The translations under genes were made by a program, and so were the position numbers. 64,000 nucleotides of DNA, taken from Oceanospirillum maris DSM 6286. Lineage in GTDB: Bacteria; Pseudomonadota; Gammaproteobacteria; Pseudomonadales; Halomonadaceae. Positions 10,232 to 19,380 of this stretch are shown here, piece by piece; the first letter of the stretch is position 1, and each line of letters begins with the position of its first letter. The notes beneath the pieces were generated by a model. The model saw nothing but the letters and a program-made list of their open reading frames with translations. It was not told where the DNA came from and made no database searches. Where the stretch lies: positions 186,001-250,000 of the forward strand of contig NZ_AUGW01000007.1 of assembly GCF_000422865.1 (NCBI RefSeq), in the 5' to 3' direction.

Positions 10232-11767
10232 CTAGCTGGTTAGGGCGCGCAAAAGGTTCTTATAGTCTTCACGGATATCAGCATTCTCTTCCTGCAGCGC
10301 TTTAACTTTTCGACAGGCGTGTAAAACCGTGGTGTGGTCTCGGCCACCAAACGCATCACCAATCTCTGGCAGACTGTGATTTGTAAGCTCTTTTGCCAAG
10401 GCCATAGCGACTTGACGAGGTCGAGCCACAGACCGGCTACGGCGTTTAGATAGTAGATCTGGCATTTTAATGCTGTAGTACTCAGCAACGGTACGTTGAA
10501 TATTATCAATACCCACTTGCTTATCTTGTACCGCAAAGAGATCCCGCAGGGATTCACGAATAAATTCCGTAGTAATCGGCTGTCCACGAAAGTGAGAATC
10601 CGCAATAACTTTTTTCAATGCGCCTTCTAATTCACGTACATTAGAACGAATTTTTTGCGCGATAAAGAAAGCAGCATCATCAGGCAAAAGCACTTTTGCT
10701 TGATCGGCCTTTTTCTTCAAAATAGCCACACGGGTTTCCAGTTCGGGCGGATCGATGGCAACGGTTAACCCCCAGCCAAAGCGAGACTTCAAACGTTCTT
10801 CCATGCCGCTAATTTCTTTCGGATAGCGGTCACTGGTCAGAATCATCTGCTGGCCACCTTCGAGTAACGCGTTAAACGTATGGAAAAACTCTTCCTGTGA
10901 GCGCTCTTTACCGGCGAAGAACTGTATATCATCAATCAAAAGAGCATCTACGCTGCGATACAAGCGTTTAAAGTCATTAATCGCGTTTAGCTGTAGGGCT
11001 TTCACCATATCGGCTACAAAGCGCTCTGAGTGCAGGTACATCACTTTAGCATTTGGGTTCTGCTGAACTAAATAATTACCAACCGCATGCATTAAGTGCG
11101 TTTTACCTAAGCCAACACCACCATATAAAAACAGCGGGTTATAAGCCCCCCCTGGGTTTTCCGAAACCTGTCGAGAAGCGGCTCTGGCCAGTTGGTTTGA
11201 TTTACCTTCAACAAAGGTTTCAAAAGTAAAGTTCGGATTAAGAGCACTTTGGTGTTTAAGGCCGCCATCAACCTGCACCGTTCGCTCCGTTCTAGAACCA
11301 CCTGAATTACCAATATAAGAAGTATTACCAGTATAAGGCGCGCTATTACCGTGGTTTGAGCTTGTTTGTATCTGAGAGCTGCTTTTTTCTTGAGACTTCG
11401 CCGACTCAAACCCCGGTGGCTGTCCAGATTCTTGAATAAAATCAGGTCTAGGGGGTGCCGTACGAATAATAACGCCCGGTGGTGCTGTTGACCTAGGCAT
11501 CACATCAGGGTTTGAAACGGTTCGCTTACTGCCAATTTCTAAAATTAACTGAGGCGGTTGCTGGTTGCTCAGCTCATTTAATAGCTCTGAAATTCGAGTG
11601 AGGTATTTGTCAGAAACCCATTGCAGCACAAATCGATTGGGCGCTAGCAGCTTTAAACTCTGCCCCTCAGTGTCGGCTTGAAGCGGTCGTATCCATGTAT
11701 TGAACTGCTGTGAAGGTAGTTCGTCTTGCAAATAACCTAAACATTTCTGCCAAAGAGCTAAAGACAC
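10232..11767 (-). CDS. dnaA: Chromosomal replication initiator DnaA
   Basis: AAA+ ATPase that binds DnaA boxes and opens oriC. 511 aa, longer than the E. coli protein (467) because domain II (about residues 85-175) is a long Ser/Asn/Gly/Pro-rich linker. Domain I starts [29 protein letters not shown]; Walker A is GGVGLGKTH (about 215-223), Walker B LLIDDIQF; domain IV has the helix-turn-helix and the DnaA signature [15 protein letters not shown] near the C-terminus. Its 5' end faces oriC, and a near-match DnaA box overlaps the start codon region (11768-11776), consistent with autoregulation. Confidence 0.99.
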   Translation of the reverse strand: MSLALWQKCLGYLQDELPSQQFNTWIRPLQADTEGQSLKLLAPNRFVLQWVSDKYLTRISELLNELSNQQPPQLILEIGSKRTVSNPDVMPRSTAPPGVIIRTAPPRPDFIQESGQPPGFESAKSQEKSSSQIQTSSNHGNSAPYTGNTSYIGNSGGSRTERTVQVDGGLKHQSALNPNFTFETFVEGKSNQLARAASRQVSENPGGAYNPLFLYGGVGLGKTHLMHAVGNYLVQQNPNAKVMYLHSERFVADMVKALQLNAINDFKRLYRSVDALLIDDIQFFAGKERSQEEFFHTFNALLEGGQQMILTSDRYPKEISGMEERLKSRFGWGLTVAIDPPELETRVAILKKKADQAKVLLPDDAAFFIAQKIRSNVRELEGALKKVIADSHFRGQPITTEFIRESLRDLFAVQDKQVGIDNIQRTVAEYYSIKMPDLLSKRRSRSVARPRQVAMALAKELTNHSLPEIGDAFGGRDHTTVLHACRKVKALQEENADIREDYKNLLRALTS

Positions 11768-12068
11768 TGTGGATCCCCAAGAAAAACAAAGGCGTATTTT
11801 ATCGGTTAAGGCCTAGGTTATCCACACCAACGCCACTGTTTTATGACATTCTCTGGTTAAATCAGCTGTGGATAAGTAGGTTTCTAAGGCTAGGTAAGGT
11901 CTGGGGAGGGATCAAGGGATATTTTGCCTTGTGTGTAAGTACCTTTTTTATCCACAAGAGACCCCAAGCTTACAGACAAGTACCTTTCTTTTTATCAGAA
12001 CAGTTATACATTGCTCAAAAGCCTGCTATTCATAGGCTGAGACGGCTTATCCACAGAAAATAACCTCC

Positions 12069-12120
12069 CTTATATTTATCACTATAATTATCTTTATAAA
12101 CTTAATAAATATATATAGTT
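12069..12120. other. AT-rich DNA unwinding element of oriC, duplicated near mnmG
   Basis: Almost pure A/T for 50 bp, starting 14 bp after the DnaA box at 12047-12055. The 23-bp core 12078-12100 (begins ATCACTATAA, ends TATAAA) recurs at 23171-23193 with two substitutions, also beside a perfect DnaA box at nearly the same distance. The adjacency of box and A/T tract is that of known DUEs; function here is inferred. Confidence 0.7.
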
Positions 12121-12198
12121 CTTCTTAGTAAGTGTTTAGAACCTTGGAAAAGTAATTTTTGCTCCTTGTCCTGTTTCTCGATTACTGATGAATCGATT

Positions 12199-12222
12199 TT
12201 TTTTCAAAAGTTTTTTCAAAAG
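12199..12222. repeat. Tandem 12-mer (TTTTTTCAAAAG x2) in oriC
   Basis: TTTTTTCAAAAG occurs twice head to tail (12199-12210 and 12211-12222). T-rich tandem 12/13-mers are the form of DUE repeats in other origins, so this may be a second melting site on the rpmH side. Confidence 0.7.
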
Positions 12223-12420
12223 GCTAGATTCAGTACTGCGATCTTACCCACAGGCCCATTGGTGTTGCTGATCAAAACGAGGAAAGAAGCGGGATAAAAG
12301 GCTTTGTAAGCAAAAGGGCTCTTGAAATGGGTAAACTTTAATTTTTGGCTAAAATTCATAGGGATAGCGTAAAAAACAACCTAAAAACTTATACACAACC
12401 ACTTTTTTATCAGGAAGTAT

Positions 12421-12449
12421 TTGAAGTCTGTCGCGTTATTCTCTAGAAT
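12421..12449 (+). promoter_or_regulatory. Likely rpmH promoter
   Basis: TTGAAG (12421-12426), 17-bp spacer, TAGAAT (12444-12449), 69 bp before the rpmH start. It lies just after the last DnaA-box variant of oriC. Confidence 0.6.
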
Positions 12450-12518
12450 TCCGCCCCTGATCAAAGACTAGGCGCACTTTCTGCGCCATTTTGAAAGTGA
12501 AAGTGTGGGAATACAGTC

Positions 12519-12653
12519 ATGAAAAGAACTTTTCAACCTAGCGTTCTAAAACGCAAACGCAACCACGGCTTCCGTGCTCGTATGGCTACTAAAAATGGTC
12601 GTAAAATCATCACTCGTCGTCGCGCCAAAGGCCGTACGCGTCTGAGTGCTTGA
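12519..12653 (+). CDS. rpmH: Ribosomal protein L34 (bL34)
   Basis: 44-residue, highly basic protein of the large ribosomal subunit. It reads [18 protein letters not shown], continues with [20 protein letters not shown] and ends RTRLSA, the canonical L34 sequence and length. It starts the rpmH-rnpA operon running away from oriC. Confidence 0.98.
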   Translation: MKRTFQPSVLKRKRNHGFRARMATKNGRKIITRRRAKGRTRLSA

Positions 12654-12680
12654 TTTCTGGTCAGCTGATTCTTTAGCATT

Positions 12681-13103
12681 ATGACCAGTTTCGGGTTTCC
12701 CCGGGATGTCAGGTTACTGACAGCCGGGGATTACCGTTCCGTCTTCGATGACGTCCAGATCAAAGTGTTTGGCCGTTGTTTTATGATTCTTGCCCGTCCT
12801 AATACTCTGCCTCACCCTCGCCTCGGCCAGATCTTGGCTAAAAAAAATCTTCGTCGAGCTGTCGATCGAAATCGTATCAGACGTCTTACCCGTGAATCTT
12901 TCCGGATAAATAAAGATAAGATGCCTTCGATGGATCTCGTTTTGCTCACGCAGAAAGGTCTTAATGATCTCTCTTCAGAAGAATATGCTCATCAGCTTGA
13001 TTTGGCTTGGAAACGGCTAGAGATGTTATATCGCAAGAAGCTATCCGGTCAAAAATCCGGCCATAAACCTCATGGCAAGCGGAAACCGCGTCCGGAAAAA
13101 TAA
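12681..13103 (+). CDS. rnpA: Ribonuclease P protein component
   Basis: Protein subunit that helps the RNase P RNA mature tRNA 5' ends. 140 aa, slightly long because of a basic C-terminal tail (SGQKSGHKPHGKRKPRPEK). The family signature KKNLRRAVDRNRIRRLTRESFR (RNR motif) is at about residues 53-74. It follows rpmH by 27 bp. yidD normally comes next but only a 110-bp gap without such a gene separates rnpA from yidC. Confidence 0.96.
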   Translation: MTSFGFPRDVRLLTAGDYRSVFDDVQIKVFGRCFMILARPNTLPHPRLGQILAKKNLRRAVDRNRIRRLTRESFRINKDKMPSMDLVLLTQKGLNDLSSEEYAHQLDLAWKRLEMLYRKKLSGQKSGHKPHGKRKPRPEK

Positions 13104-13213
13104 TAATCTTTGTGCTATTTCATAGTTTTATCCTTGGTATGGGTTGCCACAGAGCAAACCCAGACTCAAAATAGCATTTCTTTTTTCAACACGAATCCGG
13201 TAAGAGCATACCC

Positions 13214-14881
13214 ATGGACGTGAAACGTTTATTTTTGATCATCTCCCTGGCATTAGTGTCTTATCTGATGGTGGTTCAGTGGAATAAGGATTATGGCCCT
13301 CAGGCTCAAGCGCCTGTTGTGCAAAATACCCTTCCTTCTACGGCATCGTCAGTAGGCAGTACGACCAGTGAAGATATTCCACAAACTTCTGCTAATGGTG
13401 ATTTAGCACCTGCGACAGAAGCGAGCACTTCTCTGATTGAAGTACGCACCGATGTGTTGGATCTACGTATTGATCCAAAAGGTGGCGACATTGTTTATGC
13501 CGCATTACCACAGCACACTGCCCGTGTGGATACTCCTGAAATCCCTTTTGTTCTACTAGAGCGCAGTAAAAATCGAACTTACGTTGCTCAAAGTGGCTTG
13601 GCCGGTGTTAATGGGCCAGATGCTTCACGGGATGGTCGTCCGCTCTTTAGCACAAAACAAACAAGCTATGTTTTGAGTGAAGGTGCTGACAGTCTGCAGG
13701 TTGATCTGAATTTTGTTCAGGCATCTGGTGTGCAAATTACCAAGCGTTTTTCTTTTAAACGCGATGATTATGATGTTCAAGTCGATTACTTGATCAATAA
13801 CGCCAGTGACCAAGCGTGGTCTGGTTATTTCTTTGCACAGTTGAAGCGTGATAACTCTCCAGATCCTACCCAAGCTGAAGGCATGGGTATGGTGTCTTAT
13901 CTGGGTGCTGCCATTTCAACCAGTGAAGAAAAATTCGATAAGATTACGTTTGATGATATCCAAGAGAAACAAGTTAAACGTGAATCTGTTGGCGGTTGGG
14001 TTGCGATGATTCAGCACTACTTTGTTAGTGCGTGGATTCCAAACCAAAATGAAAAGCAAGAATATAGCACCCGTGCAACCTCTCGCGGTGAAAATATTGT
14101 TGGCTTCTCAAGTCCTGAAACCGTTGTTGAAGCTGGCGAGCAAGCGACTCTAGGCAGCAAGTTATATGTAGGGCCTAAGATTCAAAAGCAACTGGAAGCT
14201 GCTGCGCCTAACCTAGAACTAACCGTTGATTTTGGTTGGTTGTGGTTTATTGCTCAACCGTTATTCTGGATGCTGAATTTAATTCATGGCTTTCTAGGTA
14301 ACTGGGGCTGGGCGATTATTATCTTAACCATGATGGTTAAAGGTGCTTTCTTTAAGCTGTCTGCTTCGGCTTATCGCTCCATGGCGAATATGCGTCGTGT
14401 TGGCCCAGAGCTGCAACGCATGAAAGAGAAGTACGGCGACGATCGTCAGAAAATGTCTCAGTCGATGATGGAGCTGTACAAGAAAGAGAAGATCAACCCC
14501 ATTGGTGGCTGTCTTCCTATCTTGATTCAGATGCCGGTTTTTATCGCACTGTATTGGATGTTAATGGAAAGTATTGAACTGCGTCATGCGCCGTTTATGC
14601 TTTGGATTACCGACCTCTCTGTAAAAGATCCTTACTTTGTACTGCCGATCCTTATGGGTGCGTCTATGTTTATTCAGCAACTGCTGAACCCAACGCCTCC
14701 CGATCCTATGCAGGCTAAGTTGATGAAGATGCTACCGATAGTGTTTACGGTATTCTTCCTATGGTTCCCTGCTGGACTGGTACTGTACTGGGTCGTGAAT
14801 AACGTGCTGTCTATTGCACAACAATATGTGATTACTAAACGTATTGAAGGCGGCGGTGATGATAAAAAAGCAAAGGCTTAG
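13214..14881 (+). CDS. yidC: Membrane protein insertase YidC
   Basis: Oxa1-family insertase of the inner membrane, 555 aa. An N-terminal membrane segment (LFLIISLALVSYLMVVQW) is followed by the large periplasmic beta domain (about 60-340) and the conserved C-terminal bundle with WGWAIIILTMMVKGAFFKLS, NPIGGCLPILIQMPVFIALYWML and WFPAGLVLYWVVNNVLSIAQQ. Start ATG 13214. It is closed by a strong terminator at 14901. Confidence 0.98.
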   Translation: MDVKRLFLIISLALVSYLMVVQWNKDYGPQAQAPVVQNTLPSTASSVGSTTSEDIPQTSANGDLAPATEASTSLIEVRTDVLDLRIDPKGGDIVYAALPQHTARVDTPEIPFVLLERSKNRTYVAQSGLAGVNGPDASRDGRPLFSTKQTSYVLSEGADSLQVDLNFVQASGVQITKRFSFKRDDYDVQVDYLINNASDQAWSGYFFAQLKRDNSPDPTQAEGMGMVSYLGAAISTSEEKFDKITFDDIQEKQVKRESVGGWVAMIQHYFVSAWIPNQNEKQEYSTRATSRGENIVGFSSPETVVEAGEQATLGSKLYVGPKIQKQLEAAAPNLELTVDFGWLWFIAQPLFWMLNLIHGFLGNWGWAIIILTMMVKGAFFKLSASAYRSMANMRRVGPELQRMKEKYGDDRQKMSQSMMELYKKEKINPIGGCLPILIQMPVFIALYWMLMESIELRHAPFMLWITDLSVKDPYFVLPILMGASMFIQQLLNPTPPDPMQAKLMKMLPIVFTVFFLWFPAGLVLYWVVNNVLSIAQQYVITKRIEGGGDDKKAKA

Positions 14882-14900
14882 CATCGGCTAATTTTTGCTT

Positions 14901-14926
14901 AAAAAGCCCCTTCGGGGGCTTTTTTC
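14901..14926 (+). terminator. Terminator after yidC
   Basis: AAAAAGCCCC-TTC-GGGGGCTTTTTT: ten-bp stem, tight loop and T tract. The T tract is followed within 4 bp by a perfect DnaA box (14930-14938). Confidence 0.92.
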
Positions 14927-14929
14927 GTT

Positions 14930-14938
14930 TTATCCACA
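14930..14938 (+). promoter_or_regulatory. DnaA box between yidC and mnmE
   Basis: Perfect TTATCCACA, 123 bp before the mnmE start. Part of a series of perfect boxes outside oriC (see findings). Confidence 0.7.
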
Positions 14939-15060
14939 ACCTGTTTTGGTATATACAAGCGGCTTTAGCATAAGCATAGAGTAAGTGGTTTGAATATCAT
15001 TCGGTATTTTGAGCCTGACCATTGTTGTTCAACACTAAGATTATTATGGGGATTTTGGCC

Positions 15061-16452
15061 ATGACACAGAGCGCTGCACACACCTTTGATACGGCCTCTA
15101 TTGATACGATCGCTGCACAGGCAACGCCCCCTGGTCGTGGTGGTGTGGGTATTATTCGCGTCTCTGGACCAAAATCTGCTGTATTAGCAGAACAGCTGCT
15201 TGGTGTTATACCGAAACCTCGCTATGCCCATTACGGCCCTTTTTATAGTGAAGATGGCGGTGTAATGGATGAAGGCATTGCGCTTTATTTTCCTGGTCCT
15301 AACTCTTTTACCGGCGAAGATGTGCTAGAGCTTCAAGGCCACGGTGGCCCCATCATTATGGATATGATGCTGAAACGGGTTTTAGCCTGTGGCGTACGTA
15401 TGGCTCGCCCGGGTGAATTCTCTGAACGAGCCTTCCTGAATGACAAGATGGATCTGGCTCAAGCCGAAGCGATTGCTGATTTGATCGATAGTGTTTCTGA
15501 ACAAGCAGCCCGTAATGCGGTGCGCTCTTTACAGGGCGCTTTTTCTGAGAAGGTTCATCAGCTTGTGGATAAGTTAACCAACCTGCGGATTTATGTGGAA
15601 GCGGCGATCGACTTTCCAGAGGAAGAGATCGATTTTTTGGCAGATGGTAAAGTTATGGCTGATCTTGATGCTATTCGAGAGGAGTTGCGACAGGTACAAA
15701 ATAGCGCCAGCCAAGGGGCTCTCATGCAGGAAGGCATGACCGTTGTGATCGCCGGACGACCCAACGCCGGTAAATCCAGTTTGCTGAATTGTTTATCCGG
15801 TAAAGACAGCGCTATTGTCACGGATATTGCCGGAACCACTCGAGATGTCTTGCGAGAGTATATTCATATTGATGGTATGCCCCTGCATATTGTTGATACC
15901 GCGGGCCTTCGTGAAACACCTGATCAGGTTGAAAAAATAGGTGTTGAGCGGGCTTGGAATGAAATCAAACAAGCCGATCGTCTGTTATTGATGGTTGATA
16001 GCGCCGAAACCCAAGAAATTGATCCCCATAAACTCTGGCCAGAATTTATTGATCAGCTGCCTGATTCTCTACCGATTACCGTTGTGCGTAATAAAATTGA
16101 CCGCAGCGGCGAGTCCATCGGCCTTGATTTATCCACAAACCCGCCAGTGATTCGTCTTTGTGCCAAGTCTGGTGAGGGTGTGGATGACTTAACTCGCCAC
16201 CTGAAAGAAACCATGGGCTATACCGGCGGCACTGAAGGTGGTTTTAGTGCCCGTCGCCGTCATCTGGATGCTTTAGAGCAGGTTCGTGAATTTATCCACA
16301 ACGGCCATTACCAGTTGCTGAATATGGGAGCCGGTGAATTACTGGCTGAAGACCTGCGTATGGCGCAACAGACGCTGGGCGAGATTACCGGACAGATGAG
16401 TGCGGATGACTTGCTGGGTAAGATCTTCGGATCTTTCTGTATTGGTAAATAA
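15061..16452 (+). CDS. mnmE: tRNA modification GTPase MnmE
   Basis: With MnmG, forms the complex that makes 5-carboxymethylaminomethyl-uridine at the wobble position of tRNA. From ATG 15061 (GGGGAT upstream) it is 463 aa; upstream in-frame starts (15022, 15046) add non-conserved residues. N-terminal [23 protein letters not shown] domain with [20 protein letters not shown] and NKID (about 215-385), and the C-terminal CIGK that carries the essential Cys. Partner mnmG is 7 kb away instead of adjacent. The coding region contains three perfect DnaA boxes (15564-15572 minus, 16129-16137, 16292-16300). Confidence 0.98.
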   Translation: MTQSAAHTFDTASIDTIAAQATPPGRGGVGIIRVSGPKSAVLAEQLLGVIPKPRYAHYGPFYSEDGGVMDEGIALYFPGPNSFTGEDVLELQGHGGPIIMDMMLKRVLACGVRMARPGEFSERAFLNDKMDLAQAEAIADLIDSVSEQAARNAVRSLQGAFSEKVHQLVDKLTNLRIYVEAAIDFPEEEIDFLADGKVMADLDAIREELRQVQNSASQGALMQEGMTVVIAGRPNAGKSSLLNCLSGKDSAIVTDIAGTTRDVLREYIHIDGMPLHIVDTAGLRETPDQVEKIGVERAWNEIKQADRLLLMVDSAETQEIDPHKLWPEFIDQLPDSLPITVVRNKIDRSGESIGLDLSTNPPVIRLCAKSGEGVDDLTRHLKETMGYTGGTEGGFSARRRHLDALEQVREFIHNGHYQLLNMGAGELLAEDLRMAQQTLGEITGQMSADDLLGKIFGSFCIGK

Positions 16453-16506
16453 CCTCTGTTTGAACTGATAGCTCAATTTTAGAGGGAGCTTGGGGAGCTT
16501 TGCTCT

Positions 16507-16575
16507 ATGGAAAAGATCAAAAAGAAACTGACAGCAGCCCAGAAGCGTGCACGTAGAAACCCTGCTATCAAATAG
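16507..16575 (+). CDS. Possible 22-residue basic peptide
   Basis: ATG 16507 to TAG 16573 encodes MEKIKKKLTAAQKRARRNPA plus IK, strongly basic. GGGGAG lies about 12 bp upstream. It overlaps the 3' end of the convergent exporter gene by 8 bp. I do not recognise it; the Lys/Arg bias and ribosome-binding-like sequence are the only support. Confidence 0.25.
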   Translation: MEKIKKKLTAAQKRARRNPAIK

Positions 16576-17449
16576 GTTTTGTCGGCCGAGTGGATCTGAA
16601 AATAGAGCTGTTGACCATAAATACTGCGACAGACGTGATCAGAATGCCAACCAATTCATTGGTATTCAGAGACTCATCGAGGAATATGATCGATAGAATA
16701 ACCGAGCTTACTGGGATCAGATAAAACAAGCTGGATACCTGACTGATTTCAAGTTTTCTTATCAGAACATAGAGAATACTGAGTGCGCCTATTGATACCA
16801 CGATCGACATCCAGAGCAGTGAGAAAATAAACTCCGGCTGCCATTCGGTATAACTATCGCCATAGAATAGACTGATCAGTAAACACAGAACAGCTGAGGA
16901 GCTGGTATGAATTACACCACCGGAGAATATATTCATATTTGCGCAGAAAGCTTTTTGATACAAGCTACCAAAGGCCAGACCAAGTAAACCCAGTACTGAC
17001 ATCATAATACCTGATAAGCTATTAACACTTAGTTTACTAAATACGATAAAGCTAACGCCTAGTAGCCCCATAATAAGACCAATCCATTGTGGCCGGTTGA
17101 TCTTTGTTCTCATAATTAAAAAAGACAGCAGGCTGGCGATCAGGGGCTGAAAACTAATAATTAAAGCCGAGGTCGCAGCAGATGTACCTTGATCAATGGA
17201 TATAAAAACACCAATTGAAAAGGTCCCTACAATTAATGCCCCTGCTATCGACTGATGCATTACCTCTTTAACTGATGATGGCCACCTGGCTCTGATGACT
17301 AAGCAAACAATCGTTAATATAATTGCCGTTATAAAAAACCTGTAGGTTAAAAATGACAATGGATCTGTATAGGGGATGCCAAACTGTGTCGCGACAAATC
17401 CTGAGCCGTACAGGGTGATAAATAGTAATGATAATATTGCAGTGTGCAT
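16568..17449 (-). CDS. EamA/DMT-family membrane transporter
   Basis: 293 aa with about ten hydrophobic segments in two similar halves, the pattern of the EamA (drug/metabolite transporter) family, often amino-acid or metabolite exporters. The first half begins LSLLFITLYGSGFVATQFGI and shows TSAATSALIISFQPLIASLLSFLIM; the second contains LGLLGLAFGSLYQKAF and SSLFYLIPVSSVILSIIFLDE, a typical EamA block. It lies 150 bp downstream of the dioxygenase on the same strand, so the pair may have formed an operon under the TetR regulator. Substrate unknown. The block interrupts the usual mnmE-mnmG order. Confidence 0.85.
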   Translation of the reverse strand: MHTAILSLLFITLYGSGFVATQFGIPYTDPLSFLTYRFFITAIILTIVCLVIRARWPSSVKEVMHQSIAGALIVGTFSIGVFISIDQGTSAATSALIISFQPLIASLLSFLIMRTKINRPQWIGLIMGLLGVSFIVFSKLSVNSLSGIMMSVLGLLGLAFGSLYQKAFCANMNIFSGGVIHTSSSAVLCLLISLFYGDSYTEWQPEFIFSLLWMSIVVSIGALSILYVLIRKLEISQVSSLFYLIPVSSVILSIIFLDESLNTNELVGILITSVAVFMVNSSIFRSTRPTKPI

Positions 17450-17599
17450 GACTAAGTTTCCTGAAAGATGGCGCTAGGTGATATATAGGTCAGCGGTTAT
17501 ATACATCGGGAAAAAAGCATGATTCCGATATTCTTTACTAAGCGATTTTGAGAATATTGAATGCTTTGTTCCCGGTAATTCTGTTTCGCTGCCTACTTA

Positions 17600-18598
17600 T
17601 TATTCATCAACAACACGGAACTGCCCGTCAGACATCGCTGCTTGGTGTTCCTTTATATTATCGACATTAAAGGTTTTGCAGAGCCATCGCTTTTGGTGGG
17701 CTTCTCTATCACCGATATGTATCACTTCTCGGGCATGTAAGCTGTAATTGTTGGCTATACTGACAAAGTCGCCTGGCTCAAGAAAGACCGGTTGTTTGAC
17801 TTCATGAAGCACGCGATCAAGCTCCTGAATCGCGTGTTGTCCCTCGGGATGTGAGGATTACGTTCGGGTTTCGAAATAGCAAAGCGGAACAGGATCAGTT
17901 TCTTGATATATAGGTTTGATCTCTATGCCTTCTTCATTGCGACCGCCATCGACACTCACCACTTCATGCGGGGTAAAGAAAATCGGTTCCTTCAGAATAT
18001 CCAATGTTTCCTGATCAAGAACATCAATAATATCTTTATTTCTTATCATTGTGGTCGAAACCCGGTTAAGGTTTGAGTTTCTCAGGCAAAGGATATTAAC
18101 CCAATCGGGCCTTACTTTATTATTGGGAAGGTCATTGTGAAATCCCAGTGTCACTGTAGATTTTTGGGACTGCGAATTTAACAGATCTGCCTTAGGATAA
18201 ATATCATGGAATAAATCACCATTATTAATAGTTTTATAACCTACAGGATAACTGCCTACCAGCTCTGAATATAAATTAAGAAATGCTTCTGCAATAAAGG
18301 TTTTTTTCAGGCCATATTTTGATTGGACCGGTTCTTTATGATCAAATACCGGCAAACTATCATCAATAGGACAATTTCTAAGGATAATGGCCGGGCTTTC
18401 ATTAAGATCGAGATCTTTTATATGTCGACATATATCGGTAAAAAAAATCGGTATTTGATCTGTTGATATCAGAGTCTGTATCTCTTCCAGAAAAAGATGA
18501 TAGTTCTGATAAGGGTTGCTTTTAATATCCAGCATTCTATGAAGTTGCTGTGCTTCGTGAGTAGAAAAAGTATGACTAAAAAGGCTTTTTCCTTGCAT
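17600..18598 (-). pseudogene. TauD/VioC-like 2-oxoglutarate Fe(II) dioxygenase, broken by in-frame TAA
   Basis: One reading frame from ATG 18598 (AGGGAG seven bases upstream) to 17600, interrupted by a TAA at 17858-17860. Reading through it gives about 330 residues, a normal length for clavaminate-synthase/amino-acid-oxygenase types. Iron ligands are split: the HxD of LGFHNDLPNN is before the stop; the distal His (NNYSLHARE) and the 2-oxoglutarate Arg (KRWLCKTF) are after it. The truncated 246-residue protein should therefore be inactive. The family hydroxylates free or carrier-bound amino acids or taurine-like substrates; the substrate is unknown. One base change restores the gene, so decay is recent, or the stop is a sequence error. 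Confidence 0.8.
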
Positions 18599-18636
18599 TA
18601 TATTACTCCCTGTATTACTCATTTATTAACTGTACA

Positions 18637-18648
18637 TACCAGTTGGTA
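18637..18648. promoter_or_regulatory. Palindromic operator, probable TetR-family site
   Basis: TACCAGTTGGTA is a perfect 12-bp palindrome (extended partly by GTACA / TACAG) in the 184-bp region between the divergent dioxygenase and TetR genes. It lies about 40 bp before the dioxygenase start, where bound regulator would block transcription. Confidence 0.6.
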
Positions 18649-18782
18649 CAGAGTAAAGATGGAAGTACTCCCATGCTACTAAAGTTTAGTTAGCCTATAC
18701 AAATGGATTCTCTGATGTAGTCTGCTCATGCAGCCTTTATAATGCAGGCAAAAAGCCGCATGTTTATGTTCAGGATAAAGCT

Positions 18783-19379
18783 ATGTCTAATACACGTCAG
18801 AAATTGGTTGATACGGCAAAAGAACTGCTATGGGAGCGAGGTTATGATGCGATGAGCTCTAACCATGTGCTGGAATATAGCGGAGTCGGCAAAGGGAGCA
18901 TGTATCATCATTTCAAAGGCAAAAAAGAGTTGGCTCAGATAGCGATTGAAGAGCGTTCGGAAGAGTTGGTCGCCGAGTTTAATGCAGAGTTCAGAGACGA
19001 CCTCCCTCTGCTGGATCGCTTTTCTAGCTACCTATGCAAGCAGCGCAATGGCTTACGAGGCTGTCGAATTGGGCGTCTGGTGAGTGACATTTCCATCACA
19101 GAAGATGAACTTCGATTGCCAATATCCCGGTTATTCGGTCATATTGAGCACTCATTTACTGAGGCGCTGCAGCAGGCTGAACAGCAGGGAGAGATACATC
19201 TGCAGGGCAAAGCGGAAGATATTGCTGCAGCTTTGGTTGCCTGTGTTCAGGGCGCATTTATTCTGAGTCGGGCACATTCCAATTCAACCTATATGGACAA
19301 AGTAGGTCATGGCGGGATGCAGTTGCTGCAATCGAGCGTCTCTTTTTGTCGTTCAGATGATGACCGGAGTATTGACTAA
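18783..19379 (+). CDS. TetR/AcrR-family transcriptional regulator
   Basis: 198 aa. The N-terminal DNA-binding domain is typical: RQKLVDTAKELLWERGYDAMSSNHVLEYSGVGKGSMYHHFKGKKELA (split motif, residues 5-51), with the helix-turn-helix ending in the GxxYxHF form. The C-terminal ligand domain contains GLRGCRIGRLVSD, as in the AcuR/NemR-like branch where a Cys can sense electrophiles; that sensing role is an inference. It is divergent from the dioxygenase-exporter pair and is the likely local repressor. The dioxygenase is broken, but this gene is intact. Confidence 0.9.
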   Translation: MSNTRQKLVDTAKELLWERGYDAMSSNHVLEYSGVGKGSMYHHFKGKKELAQIAIEERSEELVAEFNAEFRDDLPLLDRFSSYLCKQRNGLRGCRIGRLVSDISITEDELRLPISRLFGHIEHSFTEALQQAEQQGEIHLQGKAEDIAAALVACVQGAFILSRAHSNSTYMDKVGHGGMQLLQSSVSFCRSDDDRSID

Positions 19380-19380
19380 G

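Larger units (their letters stand above)
11768..12518. other. oriC: Chromosomal origin of replication (oriC) between dnaA and rpmH
   Basis: A 751-bp gene-free stretch between divergent dnaA and rpmH, the Pseudomonas-type oriC location. It holds four perfect DnaA boxes: TTATCCACA at 11818-11826, 11948-11956 and 12047-12055, and its complement at 11867-11875. Weaker ones are TTATACACA (12389-12397) and TTACCCACA (12244-12252). An AT-rich unwinding element lies at about 12069-12120 next to the 12047 box, and a tandem T-rich 12-mer at 12199-12222. Position, box content and strand switch of the flanking genes all agree. Confidence 0.93.
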
